Origin: a bacterium
GTDB lineage: Bacteria > Krumholzibacteriota > Krumholzibacteria > LZORAL124-64-63
DNA: 5,630 nt
Assembly: GCA_016873405.1 (NCBI GenBank)
Contig: VGXH01000149.1
Coordinates: forward strand, 1-5,630
Direction: 5' to 3'
Program-made: the position numbers and the translations under genes
In this document: piece after piece, positions 1-5,630 of the stretch
Layout of the letters: each line of letters opens with the position of its first letter
How positions within the stretch are numbered: position 1 is the first letter of the stretch
Notes under the pieces: model-generated
The model's input: the letters and a program-made list of their open reading frames with translations, nothing else
Database searches by the model: none
Told to the model about the DNA's origin: nothing

Positions 1-1047
1 GTTCGTCTCGGGCTTGTTCAGCTTCGACAGGCACGAGTACAGCGTGGTCGTCTTGCCCGAGCCCGTGGGGCCGGTGACCAGCACCATGCCGAAGGGTTGC
101 GCGATCGCCCTGTAGATGTCGTCGATCGCCTTGCGCTCCATCCCGAAGTCCGCCAGGTCGAGGTTGAGGTTGCCCTTGTCGAGGATGCGCATCACGACCT
201 TCTCGCCGAAGATGCAGGGCAGGGTCGAGACGCGCAGGTCGATCTTCTTGGTCAGCACCTTCAGCTTGATGCGGCCGTCCTGGGGGATGCGACGCTCGGC
301 GATGTCCAGGTCGGCCATGATCTTCAGGCGCGAGATGATGGCGTTGCGCAGCTTGACGGGCGGCTCCATCACTTCCTGCAGCACGCCGTCCACGCGGTAG
401 CGCACGCGCAGGTTCTTCTCGTAGGGCTCGATGTGGATGTCCGAGGCCCCCATCTTCACGGCCTCGGCCAGCAGCGTGTTGACCAGCTTGACGACCGGCG
501 CGTTCTGGCCCTCCTGGGCGCTGACGTCGTCGTCGCCGGCATCCTCGACGAGCTCGATCTCGTCCTCGATGCCCTCCATGATGGAGGCGAGCGAGTCGGT
601 GGTCGCGTAGTACTTGTCGACGGCCTTCTTGATGGCCATCTCGCCGGCGACGGCCGGCTGCACGTCGAGACCGGTGATGAACTTGATGTCGTCGATGGCG
701 AAGATGTTCGACGGATTGGCCATCGCCACGGTCAGCACGCGGCCGCGGCGGGCGATGGGCAGCACCTGGAACTTGCCGGCGACGTCGGCCGGGATCAGGT
801 CCAGGCAGTCGGCCGCGATCTCGACCTTCGCCAGGTCCACGACCGGCAGGTTGTGCAGCTTGCCGACGAAGTTGACGTACACCGATTCATCGATGGCGCC
901 GGCGCGGACGAGAGCCTGCCCGAGCGAGCCTCCGTCCTTCTTCTGGATTTCCTTCGCGCGCGCCAGGCCGGCTTCGTCGATCAGCTTCGCCTCCAGAAGC
1001 TGCGTCGCGATCTTGTCCCGGGTTGGCGTGGACGTGCCGGTGTTCAT
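1..1047 (-). CDS. pilB: Type IV pilus assembly (extension) ATPase PilB, 3'-truncated by the window edge
   Basis: This is the N-terminal 349 residues of a PilB/GspE-family secretion ATPase; the family usually has about 560-570, so roughly 40% lies beyond base 1. These hexameric cytoplasmic ATPases drive pilin polymerisation at the inner membrane. Residues 10-145 form the N-terminal T2SSE_N/MshEN-like region. The start of the ATPase core is diagnostic: DIHIEP (203-208), VRYRVDG (215-221), RIPQDGRI (253-260), LRVSTLP (271-277), GEKVVMR (281-287) and the Walker A loop GPTGSGKTT (326-334). Walker B, the Asp and His boxes and any tetracysteine zinc site are outside the window. The ATG at 1047 is chosen because GGGAA lies 7 bases upstream and the product begins as family members do. 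PilB is favoured over the type II secretion homologue GspE by the overall match and the ComEA-like neighbour, but the two are close relatives and the downstream genes (pilT, pilC) are not visible. Confidence 0.93.
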   Translation of the reverse strand, partial: MNTGTSTPTRDKIATQLLEAKLIDEAGLARAKEIQKKDGGSLGQALVRAGAIDESVYVNFVGKLHNLPVVDLAKVEIAADCLDLIPADVAGKFQVLPIARRGRVLTVAMANPSNIFAIDDIKFITGLDVQPAVAGEMAIKKAVDKYYATTDSLASIMEGIEDEIELVEDAGDDDVSAQEGQNAPVVKLVNTLLAEAVKMGASDIHIEPYEKNLRVRYRVDGVLQEVMEPPVKLRNAIISRLKIMADLDIAERRIPQDGRIKLKVLTKKIDLRVSTLPCIFGEKVVMRILDKGNLNLDLADFGMERKAIDDIYRAIAQPFGMVLVTGPTGSGKTTTLYSCLSKLNKPETN

Positions 1048-1054
1048 GCCGCGA

Positions 1055-1059
1055 TTCCC
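1055..1059 (-). promoter_or_regulatory. Shine-Dalgarno-like site of pilB
   Basis: Reading the minus strand, GGGAA (inside the purine-rich GGAAGCGGGAA) stands 7 bases before the ATG at 1047. Spacing and composition fit a ribosome binding site and support that start codon. There are no competing in-frame start codons close by. Confidence 0.55.
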
Positions 1060-1119
1060 GCTTCCGCTGTCGAGACCCGGACGCCGCGACCGGCGCCGGG
1101 CGCGCCGTCCCGGTACGGG

Positions 1120-1135
1120 AGCAAGGCGCGGGCCG
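1120..1135 (-). promoter_or_regulatory. Candidate sigma54 (-24/-12) promoter of pilB
   Basis: The minus strand reads CGGCCCGCGCCTTGCT in the 138-base gap before pilB. Against the sigma54 consensus TGGCACG-N4-TTGCW it keeps GGC, C, G, TTGC and the W, which is 10 of 12 defined positions, with the invariant GG (1134-1133) and GC (1122-1121) at the correct distance. Transcription would start near 1110, leaving a leader of about 63 bases. Sigma54 control of type IV pilus genes, usually pilA, is known in several Gram-negative groups. The background is very G+C-rich, so the GG/GC part is cheap; TTGC is the informative part. No upstream activator site was recognised, and the rest of the gap (1048-1185) shows no terminator or small gene. 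Confidence 0.35.
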
Positions 1136-1185
1136 GGTGCGGCCGTGCGGTGACGGAGGTCTCATCGGTCGGGAAGGGCGTGGAC

Positions 1186-1857
1186 TTAATGCCGATTATC
1201 CGCGTCCGGGTCCGGCGCCGCGGCGGCGGGAGGCGGCGCCCGGAAGCGCAGGAACGGGGCCAGGCGGGCCAGGGAGGCCGGCCCGATGCCCTTGATCGCG
1301 AGCAGGTCGGACGGCTGCCGGAAGACCGCGCCGGCGTCCCGGGCCGCGGCGATGCGGCCGGCCAGGACAGGACCGACCCCCGGCAAAAGCTGCAGGCTGT
1401 CGAGCGGGGCCGTATTCGGGTCCACGGGGACCGGAGGGCCCTTGCGCGCCGCGGCTGCCCGCCCGCGGCGCGCGGGCGGCGCCGCGCCCGCCGCGGTGGC
1501 GGCCGAGGCGCCGGCGCCCGGGGCCGCGCCGACCGACCCCGCCGGCCCGGTTTCGCCGGCCGGAGAGCCGTCCGGCGGGCCGTCCGCTGGGCCGTCCGCT
1601 GGGCCGTCCGCAGCCACGGTCGGCGAGGGCGCGGCGTCGGCGGCGGTCGGGTCGGCTGCCAGCAGCCCGTCCAGCCACAATTCCTGCCGCCAGGCGCCAT
1701 CCGGCCCGACGAGCAGGGCCTGGCGGACCAGGCGGCCGGCCCCCAGCAGCGCCAGGGCCGCCAGCAGGCCGGCGGCCTGCCGGCGGCCGAGAGCCGCGGG
1801 CCGGCCCGCGCGGCGCCGGCGGGGCGGACCGGCGCCGTCTACTGCCGGAACGCCCAC
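1186..1857 (-). CDS. ComEA-like membrane-anchored helix-hairpin-helix DNA-binding protein
   Basis: A 223-residue protein of three parts. Arg-rich residues 13-26 are followed by a hydrophobic segment at about 28-50 that would act as an inner-membrane anchor with the rest in the periplasm. Residues 65-143 are a low-complexity Ala/Pro/Gly/Asp linker. Residues 144-204 are a double helix-hairpin-helix of ComEA type, opening with VDPNTAPLDSLQLLPGVGP and carrying a second hairpin around IKGIGPASLARL (188-199). In competence systems ComEA binds incoming double-stranded DNA in the periplasm and ratchets it inward; the pilus ATPase gene next door fits that role. The start is inferred: GTG at 1857 gives a 19-base overlap with the preceding gene, and no ATG follows in frame before the membrane segment. 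Its Shine-Dalgarno match (TGGA) touches the start codon, so translation may depend on coupling. The frame is also open further upstream, inside the barrel gene. The HhH domain alone occurs in other DNA-binding proteins, so no gene symbol is given. Confidence 0.85.
   Translation of the reverse strand: MGVPAVDGAGPPRRRRAGRPAALGRRQAAGLLAALALLGAGRLVRQALLVGPDGAWRQELWLDGLLAADPTAADAAPSPTVAADGPADGPADGPPDGSPAGETGPAGSVGAAPGAGASAATAAGAAPPARRGRAAAARKGPPVPVDPNTAPLDSLQLLPGVGPVLAGRIAAARDAGAVFRQPSDLLAIKGIGPASLARLAPFLRFRAPPPAAAAPDPDADNRH
1567..1614. repeat. Four 12-base tandem units in the ComEA-like linker
   Basis: The unit gccgtccgctgg recurs four times on the plus strand (1567-1578, 1579-1590, 1591-1602, 1603-1614); the second and third copies are identical. 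On the coding strand it gives a DGPA/DGPP-type repeat at residues 82-97. The unit is a whole number of codons, so copy changes would alter linker length without a frameshift. Confidence 0.85.
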
Positions 1858-4640
1858 TCCAGGCGCAGGTCCAGCTCCCGGCCCGGGCTCAGGGCTCCGG
1901 CCGTCAGCCGCTGCCGGTCTCCCGCCAGGTTCCGGCACCCGAGCACCAGGTGCGCCCCCGTCAGCCGGAATCCCACCAGCAGGTCGTGGTTGACCCGCGC
2001 CGGCAGGACCACCGTCCCGGTCAGATCCCAGGGATCGCTCCCCGGCGCCCGCCGCGTGGTCAGCAGCGACAACTGCAGGATCCCGTCCTCCCGGAAGAAG
2101 TGATTCTCCCAGTCCAACCGCAGGCGCTGCCAGTTCGTGGGCGGCAGCGCGCCCGGCGAGCCGGCGGTGACGTCGTAACCCTGCCATGTCCCCTCGGCCT
2201 TCAGCCGCAGCCAGCCCGCGAAACGGCCTTCGCGCGCGACGGCGGCAGCCAGGCGCCACGAAGTCATGTCCAGGCCGTTGGCCCAGCGTCCGCGGTCGGG
2301 GTCGTCGGACTGGGCGACCCACTGGATCCCGCCGTCCAGACGGCGCAGCGAGCCCCCCAGCGCAAGGTCCAGGCCGAGCGCGCGCGCGTGGGCCTGCCCC
2401 TCCGCGCGCAACGACTTCTCGCGCCCGAGGCCCGGCTGCGGCAGCACGACCAGTTCCCGCCCGGCGACGGACAGGCGCAGGGGCGTCCACAACTCGTCGG
2501 CGCGCGGGGACCGGCCGCCCCAGGTGAGCGTCGCCGACCACGGCGGCTTGACCTCCAGCGGTCCGGCGCCCGGCGTACCGGCGCGCGGCGTGCCGGCGCC
2601 CGGCGTACCGGCGCCCGGCGGCCCGAAGTCCAGCCGCGCGTCAGGCCCCGGCCCCAGACCGCCGCCGCCGAGCACGCCGACCTCCAGGCGCGCGACCGCG
2701 CCGCCCAGGTCCCGCTCAGCGCCCGTGGCCAGCCGCACCTCGCCGCCCTCGGCCGCGACCGGCAGCGTGTCGGCCCCCGCCCAGGCCAGGCGCGTGCCGG
2801 GGTCGCGCAGCGTCCAGCCCGTGACCGCGATGCTCAGCAGCGCCGGCGGCGAGGGCGCGCCCGCGACCGCTGCCCCGTCCGGTCCGCGACGCAGGTCGAC
2901 GCGCAAGCCCTGCCGGCCGGATTCCAGCAGGCGCAGGTTCGGCGCCGGCGTGGCGCCGCTCCAGCGCCCGCCCCACTGCACGTCGCGCTCGTTCCAGAAG
3001 AGCGCCGGCCGCAGCTCCCAGCCGCCGGCGAGCCAGCGCATGCGCACGGCCGCGTTGCGGTCCCAGGCTTCGAGCACGCCGGCGTCGAGCGCGGTCAGTT
3101 CGTCGCGTGTCAAACGGCCGGCGCCGATCTCGACGGCGAGCGAGCCCTGCGGCAGCACGCGCTCGATGCGGGTGCGGCTCTGCCGGACCTTGCCCTCGCC
3201 GGTGAAGCCGGCGTCCGGCCGCAGGTCGTCGAAGACGTCGTCCGGCAGCGTCGTGTGGTTGTAGCCCTCGTTGTCCAGCGATTCCTCGAACGTGAAACCC
3301 AGCCGCCAATCGGCGCGCGGCGACAGGAACTCCACGCCGCGGTAATAGCTCTCGTGCCGGCCCTTGATCCCGCGGTACGAGGAGACCGCGCGCGCCGGCT
3401 CTTCGTCCAGGGGCGACAGCGTGACGAGTCCCGAGGTGCCGCCCCAGCCGTCGGCGCCCAGGCCTTCCGCGCGCGCGGTGACGCCCTCGCGGCCGACCAG
3501 CCACAGGTCGTCCGCCAGCAGGTGGCCGGTGCCCACCGGGACGCCGTCGCGAACGACCAGCGGCGGCGAGGTCGCGCCGCCCTCGCCCACGAGCCGCGCT
3601 CCGGCGCCGACGCCGCCGTCGACGTACGGCAGCCAGGGTCCGTCGCGCTCGGCCCAGGCCAGGAAGGTCGGCGCGAACGGCTCCCAGAGCGGGCGCTTCC
3701 AGCCGAGCGGCCCGCGCGGAGCCGGCGCCGGCGGCCCGCGCAGCGTGTCGGCGGTCGCGGGCGTGGCGGTCGCGTCCGGCGTGGCGGTCGCGTCGGGCGT
3801 GGCGGTCGCGTCAGACGTGGCGGTCGCGTCGGGCGCGGCGGTCGCGCCGGGCGCGGCGGTCGCGTCGGGAGCGGCGTCGCCCGGGACGATGCCGGCGCTG
3901 TCGGCGGCGGCCGTCGGCGGCGCGGATGCCCGGTCCGTGGTCAGCGTGTCGGCGGCCGCCGGCGCCGCGCCGTCGGTCTGCGCGCGCGCCGGCGAGGCCG
4001 GGATCCAGGCGCCCCCGGCGGCGGCCGCCAGCAGCGTCAAGACGGCCGCGCGGCCGCTGACGCGCTGGTGCGCGAGCGAGGCCAGGCGCGGCGCCAGCGC
4101 CGGGAAGATGGTGACGAAGAAGGCGATGTTGCTCGCCGCGTGCAGGAGAAAGAACGGCACGGCGCCGCGCAGCACGAGGCTCTCCTGAAGGTCGAAGCTC
4201 AGCAGCAGCGCCAGGTTGGTCAGGACGTCGTAGACCACGGTCACCACCAGTCCCGCCAGCGCCGCCCGCGGCCAGGCGCGCCAGGCCGCCGCCGGCGCGG
4301 CGTCCCGCGCCGGACGCGGCGGACGCGGCGGACGACCGGCGAAGCTGCCCACGACGCCGGCGGTGCCCAGGCCCGCCATCTGCGCGCCCAGCAGCAGCGG
4401 CGACGGCAGCCCGTACGGCGAGGCCAGCGAGTAGACCGCGGCCGCCAGCGCCCCCACCACCGCGCCGCGCACCGGTCCCAGGGCGACGCCGCCGAGCGCG
4501 ATCACGAGCGACATCGCCTCCACGTTGGGAACGCCCGCCAACAGGTAGCCGGCGCCCACGGCCACGCCCGCGAACAGGCCCATGAGCACCGGCACGCGAA
4601 CGGAGGAGGAAGGACGCTCGGTGGGGTTGGGTTCCGTCAT
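1839..4640 (-). CDS. Fusion of an ECF-transporter S-component-like domain and a TonB-receptor-like outer-membrane barrel
   Basis: One uninterrupted frame of 933 residues holds two normally separate proteins. Residues 14-190 contain about six hydrophobic segments (14-36, 40-54, 58-73, 79-102, 122-149, 156-189). The segment pattern and the GGVALGPVRGAVVGALAAAVY and SPYGLPSPLLLGAQMAGL stretches resemble S components, the membrane subunits that bind vitamins or metals for ECF importers. A signal-peptide-like segment follows (193-220, ending SPARA before Q221), then an Ala/Thr/Pro/Asp linker (221-310). A remnant TonB plug comes next (DGVP at 365-368, then the GWGGTSGLVTLSP region), and residues from about 415 to the end are strand-and-loop rich, like an outer-membrane barrel. 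No TonB box is recognised, and the protein ends LRLEWAFRQ rather than on the usual terminal aromatic. No Shine-Dalgarno is visible before the ATG at 4640. Substrate unknown. The N-terminal family call is moderately sure, the barrel call likely. A natural fusion, a cleaved precursor or a sequencing artefact remain possible. Confidence 0.8.
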   Translation of the reverse strand: MTEPNPTERPSSSVRVPVLMGLFAGVAVGAGYLLAGVPNVEAMSLVIALGGVALGPVRGAVVGALAAAVYSLASPYGLPSPLLLGAQMAGLGTAGVVGSFAGRPPRPPRPARDAAPAAAWRAWPRAALAGLVVTVVYDVLTNLALLLSFDLQESLVLRGAVPFFLLHAASNIAFFVTIFPALAPRLASLAHQRVSGRAAVLTLLAAAAGGAWIPASPARAQTDGAAPAAADTLTTDRASAPPTAAADSAGIVPGDAAPDATAAPGATAAPDATATSDATATPDATATPDATATPATADTLRGPPAPAPRGPLGWKRPLWEPFAPTFLAWAERDGPWLPYVDGGVGAGARLVGEGGATSPPLVVRDGVPVGTGHLLADDLWLVGREGVTARAEGLGADGWGGTSGLVTLSPLDEEPARAVSSYRGIKGRHESYYRGVEFLSPRADWRLGFTFEESLDNEGYNHTTLPDDVFDDLRPDAGFTGEGKVRQSRTRIERVLPQGSLAVEIGAGRLTRDELTALDAGVLEAWDRNAAVRMRWLAGGWELRPALFWNERDVQWGGRWSGATPAPNLRLLESGRQGLRVDLRRGPDGAAVAGAPSPPALLSIAVTGWTLRDPGTRLAWAGADTLPVAAEGGEVRLATGAERDLGGAVARLEVGVLGGGGLGPGPDARLDFGPPGAGTPGAGTPRAGTPGAGPLEVKPPWSATLTWGGRSPRADELWTPLRLSVAGRELVVLPQPGLGREKSLRAEGQAHARALGLDLALGGSLRRLDGGIQWVAQSDDPDRGRWANGLDMTSWRLAAAVAREGRFAGWLRLKAEGTWQGYDVTAGSPGALPPTNWQRLRLDWENHFFREDGILQLSLLTTRRAPGSDPWDLTGTVVLPARVNHDLLVGFRLTGAHLVLGCRNLAGDRQRLTAGALSPGRELDLRLEWAFRQ
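2563..2622. repeat. Four 15-base tandem units inside the barrel coding region
   Basis: The plus-strand unit ccggcgcccggcgta occurs at 2563-2577, 2578-2592, 2593-2607 and 2608-2622, the first and third identical. It encodes a GAGTP/RAGTP repeat at about residues 674-693 of the fusion protein. This is a flexible insertion between predicted strands, most likely in a surface loop or periplasmic turn. The unit is a multiple of three, so the frame is kept. Confidence 0.85.
3763..3870. repeat. Six 18-base tandem units encoding the linker between the two domains of the fusion protein
   Basis: Six consecutive 18-base units of the form gtggcggtcgcgtcgggc run from 3763 to 3870, with a divergent copy just before (3745-3762). 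The second and fourth units are identical; the others differ at one to three positions. On the coding strand they give the PDATAT/PGATAA six-residue repeats at about residues 257-293. The segment is hydrophilic, Pro/Thr/Ala-rich and probably unstructured, as expected of a periplasmic spacer. Confidence 0.9.
3981..4064 (-). other. Internal signal-peptide-like segment of the fusion protein
   Basis: Residues 193-220 have the three-part build of a secretory signal: a basic start (R193 and R197), a hydrophobic core (AAVLTLLAAAAGG) and an end SPARA followed by Q221, which satisfies the A-x-A rule for signal peptidase I. It follows the sixth predicted membrane segment and sits exactly where the barrel half begins. 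No ATG or GTG opens a separate gene here; the only nearby alternative start is a TTG at residue 201, which would lose the basic residues. Confidence 0.6.
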
Positions 4641-4646
4641 CCCGGC

Positions 4647-4675
4647 ATCATAGGCAACGCCGGGGCGCCGGGCAA
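4647..4675 (-). promoter_or_regulatory. Candidate sigma70-type promoter giving a near-leaderless transcript
   Basis: On the minus strand, TTGCCC (4675-4670) and TATGAT (4652-4647) are separated by 17 bases. They match the -35 consensus at 4 of 6 and the -10 consensus at 5 of 6 positions. A start 6-7 bases after the -10 box would fall at or next to the ATG at 4640, so the message would begin almost at its start codon, in line with the missing Shine-Dalgarno. The 84-base gap between the two genes (4641-4724) holds nothing else recognisable and no clear terminator. Confidence 0.45.
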
Positions 4676-4724
4676 TCGCCGGCTGGGCGGGCGGGCGGTC
4701 GCCGTCAGCGGGCGCCGGTCGGGA

Positions 4725-5630
4725 TCAGACCACGACCAGCCGCTTGAGTCTCTGCCCCACGTCCAGGAAGGCGGGATCGGCGGCGCGGATCTCGCGGTAG
4801 CACTCGGCGGCCTCGTCGGCGCGGCCCGCCTGTTCCAGCGCCCGCCCGAGGTGGTAGCGCAGGCCGTGCAGCTCGCGCGAGCCCTCGGCGGCGCGGGCCA
4901 GGCCGGCGCGGAGCGCGCTGATGGCCTCCGGCAGGCGTCCGGCGCGCTGCAGCGTGATGCCCCACATCTCGTGGGCGCGCGCGGCGAAGGCGTCGTCGGC
5001 GGCGGCCGTCTGGAAGCTCCCGCAGGCCTGGTCGTAGAGCCCCATCTCCAGGTAGACGAGGCCCATCTCGTACATGCGCTCGGCGTCGGCAGCCTGTCCG
5101 CTGCCGCCGACCACGGCGCCGATCTCCGCGGTGATCGTCTCGAGTTGGGCGGACCGGTCGCCCGCGTGTCCGGTCGGCGCTTCGTTGAGAAGCCGCGACA
5201 GGCGGTCGTTCCCGCGATCGCGTCCCGTCGCCGCCGGCTCCGCCGGCGGCGCCGGGCGCGCCGGATCGACCAGCCGGAGTTTCGACTTGGCCAGGGCTTC
5301 GCTGACCAGGGCCTCGAGGTCCTCGCCGGAGTCGATCTCGAAGCAGCCGTCGTCGTCCTTCTCGTCGCGCGTGGGGTCGGACTGGGCGAGGATGTCCGCG
5401 ACGCGCCGCACGCCCGGTGTCGCCATGATGTCGGTGCCGTCGTCGTCGCCGTCCCGGCCGTCGTCGATGGGGACCGCCGGCGGCACGGTGCCCGGGACGA
5501 CCGGCGCCGAGAGATCGATGTTGCCGAAGCCGACTCCGCCGGCCGGCGAAGCCCCCAGCGGCGGCAGCGTTCCGGCCATGGGCACGGGGGCGCAATCCAG
5601 TGCGACCGCGCCGAAGCCGCCGAAGTGGTC
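4725..5630 (-). CDS. TPR-repeat protein, C-terminal part, 5' end probably outside the window
   Basis: The frame is open from the window edge to the TGA at 4727-4725, giving 301 residues, numbered here from the edge. Residues 1-150 are low-complexity (Gly/Pro/Ala with Asp-rich patches at about 56-67 and 85-95). From about 162 there is an amphipathic helix and three TPR units at about 180-214, 219-248 and 254-287. The first carries YEMGLVYLEMGLYDQA, the last GLRYHLGRALEQAGRADEAA, and the tail reads DVGQRLKRL. Such C-terminal modules are found in long TPR proteins of delta-proteobacteria and relatives, which have further TPRs upstream, so a larger protein is likely. TPRs are protein-binding scaffolds; no partner or catalytic domain is visible. 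No membrane segment or signal is seen in this part. A GTG at 5585 or ATG at 5579 could start a shorter 286- or 284-residue form, but no convincing ribosome binding site precedes either and the reading upstream looks like continuing protein. Confidence 0.8.
   Translation of the reverse strand, partial: DHFGGFGAVALDCAPVPMAGTLPPLGASPAGGVGFGNIDLSAPVVPGTVPPAVPIDDGRDGDDDGTDIMATPGVRRVADILAQSDPTRDEKDDDGCFEIDSGEDLEALVSEALAKSKLRLVDPARPAPPAEPAATGRDRGNDRLSRLLNEAPTGHAGDRSAQLETITAEIGAVVGGSGQAADAERMYEMGLVYLEMGLYDQACGSFQTAAADDAFAARAHEMWGITLQRAGRLPEAISALRAGLARAAEGSRELHGLRYHLGRALEQAGRADEAAECYREIRAADPAFLDVGQRLKRLVVV

Noticed and set aside
1108..1120. Small inverted repeat tcccg-gta-cggga in the gap before pilB, as a terminator or leader hairpin.
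   Set aside because: The stem is only 5 base pairs, there is no following T-run, and short palindromes are common in DNA this rich in G and C.
1195..1200. GATAAT on the minus strand at the end of the ComEA-like gene, as a -10 box for pilB.
   Set aside because: It matches 5 of 6 positions, but no -35-like sequence lies 16-18 bases upstream and there is no extended -10; the sigma54-like site is the better candidate.
1044..1700. Minus-strand frame of 218 codons whose TGA overlaps the pilB ATG as ATGA, which looked like translational coupling.
   Set aside because: Its Arg/Pro-rich product is a shadow of the ComEA-like gene, whose own frame contains the helix-hairpin-helix motifs; the ATGA is coincidental.
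97..2103. A long plus-strand open frame of 668 codons, with several shorter plus-strand frames at 116-400, 614-1153, 1286-1993, 2266-3264 and 3364-4188.
   Set aside because: They lie opposite recognisable minus-strand genes, give Arg/Ala/Pro/Ser- or Asp/Val/Leu-biased compositions typical of the antisense of G+C-rich genes, and contain no recognisable domain.
1858..2541. Upstream extension of the ComEA-like frame to 2541, which would make a 451-residue protein.
   Set aside because: The added part lies inside the barrel coding region and is Arg/Ala/Gly-rich with no domain; a start at 1857 gives a normal anchored ComEA-like protein.
3763..3870. The 18-base array considered as a CRISPR or protein-binding iteron cluster.
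   Set aside because: The units are directly adjacent with no spacers, keep codon phase, and sit inside a coding linker.
5340..5470. Two Asp-rich patches in the TPR protein that resemble DxDxDG calcium-binding loops.
   Set aside because: The first lacks the acidic residue at loop position 12 and the second lacks Asp at position 1; neither has flanking EF-hand or dockerin helices.
4705..5595. Minus-strand frame of 296 codons overlapping the TPR gene.
   Set aside because: The product is almost all Arg, Gly and Ala, and the alternative frame over the same bases gives clear TPR motifs.

Overview
This is a very G+C-rich, gene-dense window from a Gram-negative (two-membrane) bacterium. An outer-membrane barrel, a type IV pilus motor ATPase and a ComEA-like DNA-binding protein all point that way. 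Codon use is uniformly G/C-ending, and no insertion sequence, phage gene, CRISPR array or RNA gene is visible, so it looks like ordinary chromosome. The lineage cannot be fixed from the sequence. The mix of Ala/Pro-rich linkers, TPR protein and pilus genes would suit a high-GC delta-proteobacterium-like lineage or one of the uncultured FCB-type phyla such as Eisenbacteria; that is a guess.

All four genes lie on the minus strand, so transcription runs from high to low coordinates. In that order: (1) 5630-4725, the C-terminal part of a TPR protein that is open to the window edge; (2) 4640-1839, a 933-residue protein joining an ECF-transporter S-component-like membrane domain, an internal signal-peptide-like segment, a low-complexity linker and a TonB-receptor-like outer-membrane barrel; (3) 1857-1186, a membrane-anchored protein with a C-terminal ComEA-type double helix-hairpin-helix, overlapping gene 2 by 19 bases; (4) 1047-1, the first 349 residues of a PilB/GspE-family pilus extension ATPase, cut off just after its Walker A motif.

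Genes 2 and 3 overlap and are probably co-transcribed, from a candidate sigma70-like promoter at 4647-4675 that would give a nearly leaderless transcript. Gene 4 follows a 138-base gap that contains a good sigma54-like -24/-12 match, so it may have its own regulated promoter. Genes 3 and 4 suggest pilus-linked DNA uptake. Gene 2 suggests a micronutrient uptake route across both membranes, with no identified substrate. Whether these jobs are linked or merely neighbouring is not shown by the sequence.

The item most worth a second look is the gene 2 fusion. One uninterrupted frame carries an inner-membrane and an outer-membrane domain, separated by what reads as a cleavable export signal.
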